Source: Shewanella glacialipiscicola (GTDB taxonomy: Bacteria; Pseudomonadota; Gammaproteobacteria; Enterobacterales; Shewanellaceae). From it: a DNA stretch of 64,000 nucleotides. Numbering within the stretch: the stretch's first letter is position 1; the number at the start of each line of letters is the position of its first letter. Positions 8,692 through 18,546 of this stretch are shown one piece after another. The stretch covers positions 292,611 through 356,610 of the forward strand of contig NZ_JAKILU010000001.1 in the NCBI RefSeq assembly GCF_023283485.1. Direction: 5' to 3'. The notes below the pieces were generated by a model that searched no databases, was not told the DNA's origin, and was given only the letters and a program-made list of their open reading frames with translations. The translations under genes and the position numbers were made by a program.

Positions 8692-10071
8692 TCAATGGTG
8701 CGTTGTATCACCTTCGATAAGGCTTAAATGCACGCTATGTTTTTGAATATAACGTAAGCGAATAAAAAATAAGAAGGCAGCCGAGGTTAAGCCTGCAATA
8801 AGTCCTGTCCAGAATCCATGAGCCCCCATAGCGGGTACGATATGGTCTGTATATGCCAAGGTATAACCGAGTGTCATACCAATAGCCCAATAAGAAAACA
8901 GGGTGATATAAAAGGCACTGCGCGTATCTTTATAACCACGAAGGGCACCGGCTGCGACAACTTGTACAGAGTCTGATAATTGATACAGTGCAGCCATAAG
9001 CATTAGGCTGCCAGCTAAAGCGACAACTTCAGCATCGCCATTATAAAGTTCGGCAATTTGAAACCTGAATATAACCGTTAAAATAGCCGTTGTCAGCGCG
9101 AGTAACAGAGCAAGTATCAAGCCTACTTTTGCCACTACTGCTGAAATATCAGCGCGGTCTTGGCCTAAGTAATAACCAATTCGAATCGATACTGCGATGC
9201 CAATGGATAACGGCACCATAAATACGATTGAGGAAAAATTCAGTGCTATTTGATGACTTGCGACGACCGTTGCACCTAATGGCGCAAGAAATAGTGCAAT
9301 GATGGCAAATAAACTCACTTCAAAAAAGAGCGCCATAGCGATTGGCATGCCGAGTTTAGTCATTTTTTTCATCGTTTTGAAATCAGGGCGATGAAATTTA
9401 CTGAAAGGAGCTAAAGCGGCAAACTTCTTATGCAACTGCATATAAATGATCATGGCAATCAGCATCGCCCAAAAAACTAAGGCGGTGGCAATGCCACAAC
9501 CCGCGCCGCCCATAGCAGGTACGCCAAAGTGACCATAAATAAAAATATAGTTAGCGGGAATGTTTACGGCTAAGCCGACAAAACCTATTACCATGGTGGG
9601 TAAGGTATAAGAAATCCCTTCACTACAGCCACGCAGCACTTGATAGAGCACAAAGGCGGGGGCGCCCCATAAAATACCGTCGAGATATCCTATGGTTAAA
9701 CGGTATAATTCAGGCTCTAAGTCCATGTGGCTAAGCACAAAGGGCGCTGATGCAAGAAAAATCATCACACCAATACCGCCGATGATGGCAAGATAGGCAC
9801 CTTGAAAGGCCAGCGGTTGAATCGCTTTTTGATTATTCGCCCCATTATAGTGGGCAAATAAAGGTGTAAAAGCCATCAGCAAGCCTTGGACAAACAAAAT
9901 AGCGGGCAACCACAGGCTTGTGCCGACTGCCACTGCGGCCATATCCACTGCACTTACACGGCCCGCCATAACGGTATCAATAAAGCCCATCATAGTCTGA
10001 GTGACTTGAGCTATTAGCACTGGGAGTGCCAGTTGGATTAAACGTTTGGCTTGATAGCCTGAATGATTCAT
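8692..10071 (-). CDS. norM: MATE-family multidrug efflux transporter (NorM/MdtK-like)
   Basis: Inner-membrane drug exporter driven by Na+ or H+ entry. The protein is 459 residues with about twelve hydrophobic helices. The N-terminus fits the family: LIQLALPVLIAQVTQTMMGFIDTVMAG, where the helix-1 proline and the FIDTVMAG motif are conserved. It is divergent from riboflavin synthase with only 33 bases between the starts; the same ribC/mdtK pairing is known in E. coli, which supports the NorM/MdtK assignment. Drug and ion specificity cannot be read from sequence. Confidence 0.9.
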   Translation of the reverse strand: MNHSGYQAKRLIQLALPVLIAQVTQTMMGFIDTVMAGRVSAVDMAAVAVGTSLWLPAILFVQGLLMAFTPLFAHYNGANNQKAIQPLAFQGAYLAIIGGIGVMIFLASAPFVLSHMDLEPELYRLTIGYLDGILWGAPAFVLYQVLRGCSEGISYTLPTMVIGFVGLAVNIPANYIFIYGHFGVPAMGGAGCGIATALVFWAMLIAMIIYMQLHKKFAALAPFSKFHRPDFKTMKKMTKLGMPIAMALFFEVSLFAIIALFLAPLGATVVASHQIALNFSSIVFMVPLSIGIAVSIRIGYYLGQDRADISAVVAKVGLILALLLALTTAILTVIFRFQIAELYNGDAEVVALAGSLMLMAALYQLSDSVQVVAAGALRGYKDTRSAFYITLFSYWAIGMTLGYTLAYTDHIVPAMGAHGFWTGLIAGLTSAAFLFFIRLRYIQKHSVHLSLIEGDTTHH

Positions 10072-10104
10072 AAATACAGCCTTTAACGATTAAGCGAGCA
10101 AAAA

Positions 10105-10728
10105 ATGTTTACAGGTATAGTACAAGCCACCTGCGAGGTGGTTGCAATACATAAGAAAGATGGTTTACATACCCTTGAGGTAGCGTTTGAACCTGATTTG
10201 CGTGAGGGACTTACGATTGGCGCAAGTGTGGCAAATAACGGGGTATGTCTCACAGTGACTCAGATTGCTGATGATAGGGTATTTTTCGACGTAGTGGAAG
10301 AGACGTTATGGTTAACAAATCTGGTAAATTTGTCGGTGGGTCAAAGTATTAACATTGAACGTTCATTAACCTTTGGCAGTGAAATCGGTGGCCATATTCT
10401 GTCAGGCCATATCCATACCAAGGCCAAAGTCATGGATATCAGTCACACAGAACAGCATTATGATCTAACACTGGGTATTGAGCCTAAGTGGATGGACTAT
10501 ATTTTTTACAAAGGATTCGTCGGTGTCAACGGTTGCAGTTTAACGGTTGGTGAGGTGAGTGAATCGGGCTTTAAGTTGCATTTAATCCCTGAAACCTTAA
10601 AGCTAACAAACTTAAACCGCTATAACGTGGGTGACGAACTTAATATCGAGATAGACAGCCAGACACAAGTGATTGTCGATACTGTTGAGCGCGTACTGGC
10701 CAGACGTTTTAATGGTTCAGCGCGTTAG
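10105..10728 (+). CDS. ribC: Riboflavin synthase alpha subunit
   Basis: Catalyses the last step of riboflavin synthesis, dismutation of two 6,7-dimethyl-8-ribityllumazine molecules. The 207 residues form two homologous lumazine-binding barrels: the first begins MFTGIVQ and carries ANNGVCLTV (about 43-51), and the second carries VNGCSLTVGEV (about 138-148). Length matches the family. This gene is called ribE in many other bacteria. No FMN riboswitch is visible in the short shared promoter with norM. It is convergent with the small CPxCG gene, 36 bases away. Confidence 0.95.
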   Translation: MFTGIVQATCEVVAIHKKDGLHTLEVAFEPDLREGLTIGASVANNGVCLTVTQIADDRVFFDVVEETLWLTNLVNLSVGQSINIERSLTFGSEIGGHILSGHIHTKAKVMDISHTEQHYDLTLGIEPKWMDYIFYKGFVGVNGCSLTVGEVSESGFKLHLIPETLKLTNLNRYNVGDELNIEIDSQTQVIVDTVERVLARRFNGSAR

Positions 10729-10764
10729 CCTTGTGTAAGCGTCTCGTGTTTAGTGCAAGCTGAT

Positions 10765-10965
10765 TTAATAGATTTGCTCGTCGTCTGAGTCGATATACAG
10801 CTCAACGGTGCGTCTCAATTCATCGATATGTAAGCGTAAGTGAATGGGATTACAACAAATTCGGCAATCATCGTAATAATCTTGATCTCCGCCGCTGGCA
10901 TCGATACTGATATCTTGATGGTGCCCGCAGTGCGGACAGGCTATCACTTTGTTTATGACTTTCAT
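10765..10965 (-). CDS. Small CPXCG-motif cysteine-rich protein
   Basis: A 66-residue acidic protein with CPHCG at residues 10-14 and CRICC around 34-38, probably binding one zinc ion as a ribbon. It matches the CPXCG cysteine-rich family, common next to ribC/norM-type genes in marine gammaproteobacteria, but of unknown role. I chose MKVINKVIACPHCG because AAGGAGT precedes it at good spacing; an ATG 15 codons earlier lies beyond that site. Confidence 0.8.
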   Translation of the reverse strand: MKVINKVIACPHCGHHQDISIDASGGDQDYYDDCRICCNPIHLRLHIDELRRTVELYIDSDDEQIY

Positions 10966-11238
10966 GGTGCCACTCCTTATATAACCAATAAAGCGAATCG
11001 CTCTGCTCAATCAGTACTTCTCGGGTTTGGTTTGCTCATGCTACCTACTGTTTTGAGTGAGCTCCGAGTGCTCTGTATGTGCCTTCTAGTTAGAGTAGAG
11101 TATCTTCTATTAAGTACTTTCTATTAGAGTATATAGCAGAGTGTAGCGTGTTGACTTAGATGAAGTCAGTCTCAAAACGCCGCATGATAAACCTTCTGGT
11201 TAAATTTTTTGCTTAGTGAGTGATGACACTTCTAGCAT

Positions 11239-11472
11239 TTAGTCTTTTACCGTCACCCATCCTTCAATTTCGCTACTATGTAACACACCATCGTGTGCAC
11301 TTTGGATAATATCGTGCGTTAAACGCTGTATTTGCTGTTCAATTTCACTTGTTATATCAAAGAGTAATATTTGCGTGTCGATCAGAGGGGCATTTACGCT
11401 TAACTCCTGCGGTTGAGGTAGCGCGCCTGCAGTAGTCATGATTGCCACTGCCAGTAGAATATAGTTCAACAT
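11239..11472 (-). CDS. Small secreted or membrane-anchored hypothetical protein
   Basis: 77 residues. The first about 18 are hydrophobic (LNYILLAVAIMTTAGALP), consistent with a signal peptide or single anchor. The remainder is acidic and probably helical (SEIEQQIQRLTHDIIQ). AAGGGAG precedes the ATG, which supports real translation. I do not recognise a family. It lies alone upstream of the thrS leader, pointing away from it. Confidence 0.55.
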   Translation of the reverse strand: MLNYILLAVAIMTTAGALPQPQELSVNAPLIDTQILLFDITSEIEQQIQRLTHDIIQSAHDGVLHSSEIEGWVTVKD

Positions 11473-11724
11473 ATTTAAGCTCCCTTATCATGGTTTAGTT
11501 ATGTGTCATAAACGGATACCAGAATAGGGGCGTTAGATGACCACTAAGTTACCAAGACACTGGAAAATCATGAATTCGCTTTTTGCTTTTAATCCCATTT
11601 CTAGCCATTAGACTTGCGCCTTTTAGCTACGATCCCTTAGAATAAACGCCCTGTTACGCAAGGTGGCTAAGACTCCTGTACTGTCTTAACCTAGCGAGCA
11701 TTTTTCTCAATTAACTTAACCCAA

Positions 11725-11745
11725 GTGGCCCTACGTGTGGGTCAC
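11725..11745 (+). promoter_or_regulatory. thrS translational operator mimicking the tRNA-Thr anticodon arm
   Basis: GTGGCCC and GGGTCAC pair into a 7-bp stem (one G-T) closing a 7-base loop TACGTGT. Loop positions 3-5 are CGT, the threonine anticodon, and lie about 30 bases before the thrS ATG. In E. coli the thrS leader contains such an anticodon-like domain, to which threonyl-tRNA synthetase binds to block its own translation; from memory the GTGTGGGTCACCACTG segment is nearly the same there. The fold is seen; autoregulation is inferred by homology. Confidence 0.8.
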
Positions 11746-11763
11746 CACTGGAAAGGATATTTC

Positions 11764-13692
11764 ATGCCTGTAATTACACTTCCCGATGGTAGCAAACGCG
11801 AGTTTGCTCATTCTGTCTCGACTCTCGATGTTGCCGCCGATATTGGCCCTGGTTTAGCAAAAGCGTGTATCGCTGGCCGCGTTAATGGCGAATTAAAAGA
11901 TGCCTGCGACCTCATTGAAGCCGATGCTGAACTGTCAATCATTACCGCCAAAGACGAAGAAGGTGTTGAAATTCTTCGCCATTCTTGTGCGCATTTATTA
12001 GGCCATGCGATTAAGCAAATGTGGCCAGAAACCAAGATGGCGATTGGTCCAGTTATCGATAACGGCTTCTATTATGATATCGACCTTGAGCGTAAATTGA
12101 CTCAAGAAGATATCGAAGCCTTAGAAAAGCGTATGCAACAACTTGCCAAAACTAACTATGACGTTGTGAAACAAGTGGTTAGCTGGCAAGAAGCGCGCGA
12201 TACATTCGCAGCACGCGGTGAAGATTATAAAATTGCTATTCTGGATGAAAACATCAGCAAAGACGCAACGCCTGCGCTGTATCATCACGAAGAATACATA
12301 GATATGTGTCGTGGACCGCACGTGCCTAACATGCGTTTTTGTCAACATTTTAAATTGATGAGTATTGCAGGCGCTTATTGGCGTGGTAACTCAGACAATA
12401 AAATGCTGCAACGTATATATGGTACTGCCTGGGCCGATAAAAAGGCGCTGAGCACACACTTAACCCGTCTAGAAGAGGCTGCTAAGCGTGACCACCGTAA
12501 AATTGGTAAACAACTCGACTTGTATCACATGCAAGAAGAAGCGCCTGGTATGGTGTTCTGGCATAACGATGGTTGGAGTATCTTTTTAGAATTAGAAAGA
12601 TTTATTCGCCGTAAGTTAAATCAATACACTTACCAAGAAGTCAAAGGTCCATTAATGATGGATCGTGTATTGTGGGAACGTTCTGGTCACTGGGATAAAT
12701 ACTCAGAAGCCATGTTTACAACCAGCAGCGAAAACCGCGAATACGCGATTAAGCCAATGAATTGTCCTGGTCACGTACAGATTTTTAACCAAGGGTTGAA
12801 ATCTTATCGCGACTTACCCTTACGGATGGCGGAGTTTGGCTGCTGTCATCGCAATGAGCCTTCAGGTTCGTTGCATGGATTAATGCGCGTGCGTGGCTTC
12901 ACCCAAGACGACGCCCATATTTTTTGTACAGACAGCCAAGTTCAAGAGGAAGTGAGTGCGTGTATCCAGATGGTTTACGATACTTACGCGACCTTTGGTT
13001 TTGACAATATTGTGGTTAAGTTATCTACTCGCCCAGAAAAACGTATCGGTGACGATGCCATGTGGGATAGAGCCGAAGAGGCGCTTAAGCAAGCACTACG
13101 TGCCAATAATATTGAATTCACTATTTTACCCGGTGAAGGTGCGTTCTACGGACCCAAAATCGAATTTACTTTACACGATTGTTTGGACCGTCCGTGGCAA
13201 TGTGGTACTGTGCAGCTCGATTATGCGTTGCCAAGTCGTCTTGGTGCAACTTATGTTGCCGAAGATAACAGTCGTCAAACCCCAGTTATGATCCACCGTG
13301 CTATTTTAGGCTCGTTGGAGCGCTTCTTGGGTATCTTGATTGAAGAATATGCAGGACGTTTCCCAACTTGGTTAGCCCCAATGCAAGTTGTCGTGATGAA
13401 TATCACCGACAAACAAGCTGATTATGTTGAAGAAGTTGTAAAATTTTTCAAAGAACAGGGTATTCGAGCGTCTTTTGACTTGAGGAATGAGAAAATAGGC
13501 TTTAAAATACGCGAGCACACCTTAAGGCGTGTCCCTTATTTGTTGGTCGTTGGTGATCAAGAAATGGAAAATAAGGAAGTCGCGGTGCGTACTCGTGATG
13601 GTATAGATTTAGGTAAGATGCGACTTGAAGATTTCGCCACTAAAATCCATCAACAGATTTCGCTCCGTAGTCTCAAATTGTTGGAGGAATAG
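11764..13692 (+). CDS. thrS: Threonyl-tRNA synthetase
   Basis: Class II synthetase that charges tRNA-Thr and edits mischarged serine. At 642 residues it equals E. coli ThrS. The order is TGS domain (from [10 protein letters not shown]), editing domain with [13 protein letters not shown] (about 73-85) and CRGPHVP (about 182), catalytic core with [12 protein letters not shown] (zinc Cys about 334) and [15 protein letters not shown], and an anticodon-binding domain ending [11 protein letters not shown] start at MPVITLP, after AAAGGA. It leads an operon with infC starting 3 bases after its stop codon, then rpmI and rplT, as in enterobacteria. Confidence 0.98.
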   Translation: MPVITLPDGSKREFAHSVSTLDVAADIGPGLAKACIAGRVNGELKDACDLIEADAELSIITAKDEEGVEILRHSCAHLLGHAIKQMWPETKMAIGPVIDNGFYYDIDLERKLTQEDIEALEKRMQQLAKTNYDVVKQVVSWQEARDTFAARGEDYKIAILDENISKDATPALYHHEEYIDMCRGPHVPNMRFCQHFKLMSIAGAYWRGNSDNKMLQRIYGTAWADKKALSTHLTRLEEAAKRDHRKIGKQLDLYHMQEEAPGMVFWHNDGWSIFLELERFIRRKLNQYTYQEVKGPLMMDRVLWERSGHWDKYSEAMFTTSSENREYAIKPMNCPGHVQIFNQGLKSYRDLPLRMAEFGCCHRNEPSGSLHGLMRVRGFTQDDAHIFCTDSQVQEEVSACIQMVYDTYATFGFDNIVVKLSTRPEKRIGDDAMWDRAEEALKQALRANNIEFTILPGEGAFYGPKIEFTLHDCLDRPWQCGTVQLDYALPSRLGATYVAEDNSRQTPVMIHRAILGSLERFLGILIEEYAGRFPTWLAPMQVVVMNITDKQADYVEEVVKFFKEQGIRASFDLRNEKIGFKIREHTLRRVPYLLVVGDQEMENKEVAVRTRDGIDLGKMRLEDFATKIHQQISLRSLKLLEE

Positions 13693-13695
13693 ATC

Positions 13696-14238
13696 ATAAA
13701 GATCAAAAAAACAGCAGGGCGTCAGCCAGCCCCTAATAGAATCAATGACGAAATTACAGGCGTACCAGAAGTACGTTTAACTGGCATTGATGGTGAAGCT
13801 ATTGGTGTGGTAAGCATCAGAGATGCTCAGAATTTGGCCGATGAAGCAGGTGCAGACCTAGTAGAAATTAGTCCAAACGCTGAACCTCCAGTATGTCGCA
13901 TTATGGACTACGGTAAGTTCCTTTTTGATAAAGCGAAAGCTCAAAAAGAACAAAAGAAGAAGCAAAAACAGGTTCAGGTCAAGGAAATTAAATTCCGTCC
14001 TGGAACTGACGAAAACGACTATCAGGTAAAACTACGCAACCTGATACGTTTTCTGGAAGACGGGGACAAAGCGAAGATTACGCTACGTTTCCGAGGTCGC
14101 GAAATGGCACACCAAAACCTGGGTATGGATCTATTGAACCGTATTAAGGCTGATTTGGACGAGTATGCGGTTGTTGAGTCTTTCCCTAAAATGGAAGGCC
14201 GACAAGCAATTATGGTGCTAGCGCCTAAAAAGAAATAA
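13696..14238 (+). CDS. infC: Translation initiation factor IF-3, ATA start codon
   Basis: IF3 binds the 30S subunit and proofreads start-codon and initiator-tRNA choice. Family similarity begins well before the first ATG (at 13807), so the start must be a rare codon. ATA at 13696 lies 8 bases after GGAGG and gives 180 residues beginning [18 protein letters not shown], the same length as E. coli IF3 (which starts with AUU). ATC three bases upstream is a possible alternative. A start that IF3 itself discriminates against allows autoregulation. The linker [19 protein letters not shown] and the C-terminal MVLAPKKK are typical. Confidence 0.93.
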   Translation: MKIKKTAGRQPAPNRINDEITGVPEVRLTGIDGEAIGVVSIRDAQNLADEAGADLVEISPNAEPPVCRIMDYGKFLFDKAKAQKEQKKKQKQVQVKEIKFRPGTDENDYQVKLRNLIRFLEDGDKAKITLRFRGREMAHQNLGMDLLNRIKADLDEYAVVESFPKMEGRQAIMVLAPKKK

Positions 14239-14257
14239 GTAGGGCAAAACTTAAAGT

Positions 14258-14280
14258 AGCAAAGGCCTATGGCCTTTGCT
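14258..14280 (+). promoter_or_regulatory. Strong hairpin between infC and rpmI
   Basis: AGCAAAGGCC / GGCCTTTGCT forms a perfect 10-bp stem with loop TAT. It is not followed at once by a T run; a CTTTTTATT tract comes about 10 bases later. In E. coli this intergenic region holds RNA structures through which L20 represses rpmI-rplT. This hairpin may be part of that control, or a partial attenuator. Confidence 0.55.
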
Positions 14281-14322
14281 CGCCTTGCTTTTTATTAAAC
14301 ATCCCAATGCGGAGTTTTAGAA

Positions 14323-14517
14323 ATGCCTAAAATGAAAACAGACAAGGGTGTAGCGAAGCGTTTTAAGAAAACCGCTAATGGTTTCAAGCGCAAGCAAGCA
14401 CACTTACGTCACATTTTGACGAAAAAAAGCACTAAACGTAAACGTCACTTACGTGCCAAATGTTTAGTATCAAAAGCTGACGTACCAGCAATCGCGCGTC
14501 AATTACCTTACGCTTAA
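14323..14517 (+). CDS. rpmI: 50S ribosomal protein L35
   Basis: A highly basic 64-residue protein of the large subunit. [17 protein letters not shown] and [13 protein letters not shown] match the L35 family, and the length is one residue short of E. coli. It follows infC by 84 bases and precedes rplT by 16, so the two ribosomal genes are translated from one message. Expression is probably limited by L20 binding upstream. Confidence 0.97.
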   Translation: MPKMKTDKGVAKRFKKTANGFKRKQAHLRHILTKKSTKRKRHLRAKCLVSKADVPAIARQLPYA

Positions 14518-14533
14518 TTTAGGAGTTTAGAAA

Positions 14534-14890
14534 ATGCCAAGAGTTAAGCGTGGTGTAACCGCTCGTGCTCGTCACAAAAAAGTTTTAAAACTAGCTAAAG
14601 GTTATTATGGCGCTCGTAGCCGTACTTACCGTGTTGCTGTACAAGCAGTAACTAAAGCTGGCCAATATGCTTACCGTGACCGTCGTCAGAAAAAACGTCA
14701 ATTCCGTCAATTATGGATTGCACGTATTAATGCTGCCGCTCGTCAAAATGGTCTGTCTTACAGCCGTTTCATCAACGGTCTGAAAAAGGCGTCTATCGAA
14801 ATCGATCGTAAGATTTTGGCTGACATCGCTGTATTCGACAAAGTTGTATTTGCAACTTTAGTTGAAAAAGCAAAAGAAGCGTTAAACTAA
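14534..14890 (+). CDS. rplT: 50S ribosomal protein L20
   Basis: Early-assembly large-subunit protein that binds 23S rRNA. At 118 residues it matches the family. It starts [26 protein letters not shown] and continues with the basic helix [29 protein letters not shown] precedes the ATG. Last gene of the thrS-infC-rpmI-rplT operon, ended by a strong terminator. In E. coli free L20 represses its own operon. Confidence 0.98.
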
Positions 14891-14913
14891 GAAATTAGTT
14901 TTTTGCTGTAGAG

Positions 14914-14938
14914 AAGGGACCATTTGGTCCCTTTTTTT
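14914..14938 (+). terminator. Terminator of the thrS-rplT operon
   Basis: AAGGGACC / GGTCCCTT with loop ATTT is followed by a seven-T run, 24 bases after rplT. Confidence 0.93.
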
Positions 14939-15093
14939 GTAGGTTATTTTTGACTTAATACTATGATTAAATATTTTTACGTTGAATAAATTAGAATGTA
15001 TGACTGCGTGGAAGCGAAAAAGCCTCTGTGTTTACAGCATTAAACTTTGGGAAAACATGAGCTAAATGATGGTCTTTATGGATAAGTTGCAGT

Positions 15094-15123
15094 TAAAAAA
15101 ATAGCAGGCTAAGCCTGCTATTT
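15094..15123 (-). terminator. Terminator of trxB
   Basis: An 11-bp perfect stem AAATAGCAGGC / GCCTGCTATTT with loop TAA lies about 20 bases past the trxB stop codon, followed on the - strand by seven T residues. Confidence 0.9.
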
Positions 15124-15141
15124 ATCTACAAGCTTATTTTG

Positions 15142-16401
<1,260 letters not shown>

Positions 16402-17517
16402 TTAGCTTAAAAGACTGGCTGGTGAAGTGAACTCTAAATTTAGTGCGTGAGCGACTTCTTTACAGACAACTTTACCGTGCATTACGTTTAAGCCATTGAG
16501 AAAATGCCTATCCTGTAACAGCGCTTCTTTATAGCCTAAGTTAGCGAGCTTAAGAATGAACGGTAGGGTTGCATTGTTGAGCGCAAAGGTCGAAGTTCGG
16601 GCAACTGCGCCGGGCATATTTGCGACACAATAATGCACAACACCATCAACAATGTAAGTTGGATCTTCATGAGTGGTTGCATGTGAAGTTTCAACACACC
16701 CACCTTGATCGATTGCCACATCAACGATAGCGCTGCCTTGCTTCATACGGGAGATCATGCTTCGTGTCACTAATTTGGGGGCCGCAGCGCCTGGTATAAG
16801 TACACCTCCGATAACAAGATCCGCTTTAATAACATGTTGTTCAATCGCATCAGCGGTAGAGTAAATCGTTTTAACTGCCGAGCCAAACTGTACATTTAAA
16901 CGACGCAGCGCATCAATACTACGATCGAGCACTACTACATCGGCGCCCATACCGACTGCGACTTGAGCAGCATTAGTCCCCACCATACCGCCACCAATGA
17001 TGACGACTTTAGCGGGTTCTACACCGGGGACACCGCCCATTAATACACCGCGTCCGCCAGAAGATTTCTCTAATGCCATTGCCCCCGCTTGGATTGACAT
17101 ACGACCAGCCACTTCTGACATAGGGGCCAATAGAGGAAGGCCACCGTGGTTATCTGTCACGGTTTCGTAAGCAATACACACAGCACCACTTCTTATTAAG
17201 TCTTCTGTTTGTGGTAAATCTGGCGCCAGATGTAGATAAGTAAATAAAATTTGATCGTAGCGCAACATTGCACGTTCAACGGCTTGAGGTTCTTTTACTT
17301 TTACAATCATTTGTGCTTTAGCAAAAACCTCTGCCGCGGTGGCTAAAATGGTGGCGCCAGCGTCAATATAATCTTCATCAGAAAAACCAATACCTTGGCC
17401 AGCATTAGTTTCAACAAAAACGTCATGACCTTTGTTCGCTAACTCGCGAACACTAGAAGGAACCATACCGACACGATATTCGTGGTTTTTAATTTCTTTT
17501 GGAACACCAATAATCAT
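16402..17517 (-). CDS. ald: Alanine dehydrogenase
   Basis: Reversible NAD-linked deamination of L-alanine to pyruvate and ammonia. The 371 residues carry the catalytic set at canonical numbers: Arg15 (NHEYRVGMVP), Lys75 (VKVKEP) and His96 (YLHLAP). The Rossmann motif IIGGGMVGTNAA lies around residue 172, and VDVAIDQGGC carries the catalytic Asp around 270. E. coli lacks this gene. Here it is inserted between trxB and lrp and is divergent from lrp, which suggests control by Lrp in response to alanine or leucine. Confidence 0.96.
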   Translation of the reverse strand: MIIGVPKEIKNHEYRVGMVPSSVRELANKGHDVFVETNAGQGIGFSDEDYIDAGATILATAAEVFAKAQMIVKVKEPQAVERAMLRYDQILFTYLHLAPDLPQTEDLIRSGAVCIAYETVTDNHGGLPLLAPMSEVAGRMSIQAGAMALEKSSGGRGVLMGGVPGVEPAKVVIIGGGMVGTNAAQVAVGMGADVVVLDRSIDALRRLNVQFGSAVKTIYSTADAIEQHVIKADLVIGGVLIPGAAAPKLVTRSMISRMKQGSAIVDVAIDQGGCVETSHATTHEDPTYIVDGVVHYCVANMPGAVARTSTFALNNATLPFILKLANLGYKEALLQDRHFLNGLNVMHGKVVCKEVAHALNLEFTSPASLLS

Positions 17518-17697
17518 AGTAGAGCCTCAATTGCCTGTAAATCCCACTTTTAATGGGCATAATTGTTATTTTATCGTGACCTGAACGTGATTAATTCAGG
17601 GATTTCTAGTATAGTATCGGCGAAGCAGTTTATGCTGCTAAACTTGAGTCATACGCAGATTAAAATGTTGTTTTAGTGATAAAGCAAGGTTAAATAA

Positions 17698-18204
17698 ATG
17701 GCATATAATAAAAAGAGTCCTGTAAAAGACTTGGATCGCATCGATCGAAACATTCTTAATGAATTACAACTTGATGGCCGCATTTCAAATGTGGAATTAT
17801 CAAAAAGAGTCGGACTCAGTCCAACTCCGTGTTTAGAAAGAGTGAAGCGACTCGAAAAACAAGGTTATATCAATGGCTATACTGCGTTGGTCAATCCGCA
17901 TTTCTTGGGTGCATCCCTGCTCGTATTCGTTGAGATCACGCTAAGTCGCGATACTCCCGAAGTGTTTGATAAGTTTAACCGTGCAGTGCAGCTGCTAGAT
18001 GATATTCAAGAATGTCACCTTGTGTCAGGCGATTTTGACTACTTACTGAAAACTCGAGTTTCAGATATGTCAGCCTATCGTCGTTTGCTAGGTGAGACAT
18101 TATTGAAGTTACCTTCTGTTTCTGACACGCGTACCTATGTCGTGATGGAAGAGGTGAAACACACCAGTCGTGTCGCGATAAATCATCTACTCTCAGATAT
18201 TTAA
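17698..18204 (+). CDS. lrp: Leucine-responsive regulatory protein
   Basis: Global transcription regulator of amino-acid metabolism. At 168 residues it is almost collinear with E. coli Lrp: helix-turn-helix DRIDRNILNELQLDGRIS followed by VELSKRVGLSPTPCLERVKRL, then the RAM ligand domain with ECHLVSGDFDYLLKTRV. The recognition helix SPTPCLERVKRL appears unchanged. Divergent from ald, 180 bases apart, so both promoters share one control region. Followed by a terminator and then ftsK, as in E. coli. Confidence 0.96.
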   Translation: MAYNKKSPVKDLDRIDRNILNELQLDGRISNVELSKRVGLSPTPCLERVKRLEKQGYINGYTALVNPHFLGASLLVFVEITLSRDTPEVFDKFNRAVQLLDDIQECHLVSGDFDYLLKTRVSDMSAYRRLLGETLLKLPSVSDTRTYVVMEEVKHTSRVAINHLLSDI

Positions 18205-18546
18205 TTTACCCTGATTATTTGGTTTTATCATAAGGGGCTTTGGCTCCTTATTTTTAGTAAAATATCTATTTGCCTCGCTTGAATTCAGTTGTATTCAACC
18301 TTGTGATCTTACTTAAGTTAGCGCAGTTTGCGCGCCTATTTTTGTGGCATTTTTAATCAAAATTGTTAACGGAAGTGTTTGTGTAATAACTCTTTCCTCC
18401 CTAAAAGTACACTTAAACACTCTCATAGGTTAAATTTTGCCAATCATGGCTAATTCTGCATAGAAAAACAGACTAATATGCTCCACATTTAGTGGGATTC
18501 TGGTATCGTTAGCCCACCTGTTTTCACTTATTATGGATTACGTCGT
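18205..18546. other. Intergenic region between lrp and ftsK
   Basis: About 340 bases. It holds the lrp terminator near its start and, presumably, the ftsK promoter. No small gene or extended repeat is visible. Confidence 0.4.
18231..18256 (+). terminator. Terminator of lrp
   Basis: TAAGGGGC / GCTCCTTA (one G-T pair) with loop TTTG is followed by ATTTTT, 26 bases after the stop codon. Confidence 0.8.

Noticed and set aside
10840..11127. 95-codon frame opposite the CPXCG gene
   Set aside because: It overlaps the well-supported CPXCG gene in antisense, and its sequence has no recognisable features or ribosome site.
11027..11140. Short direct repeats of TTCTATTA and AGAGTA before the small secreted protein gene
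   Set aside because: Too short and irregular to separate from AT-rich background.
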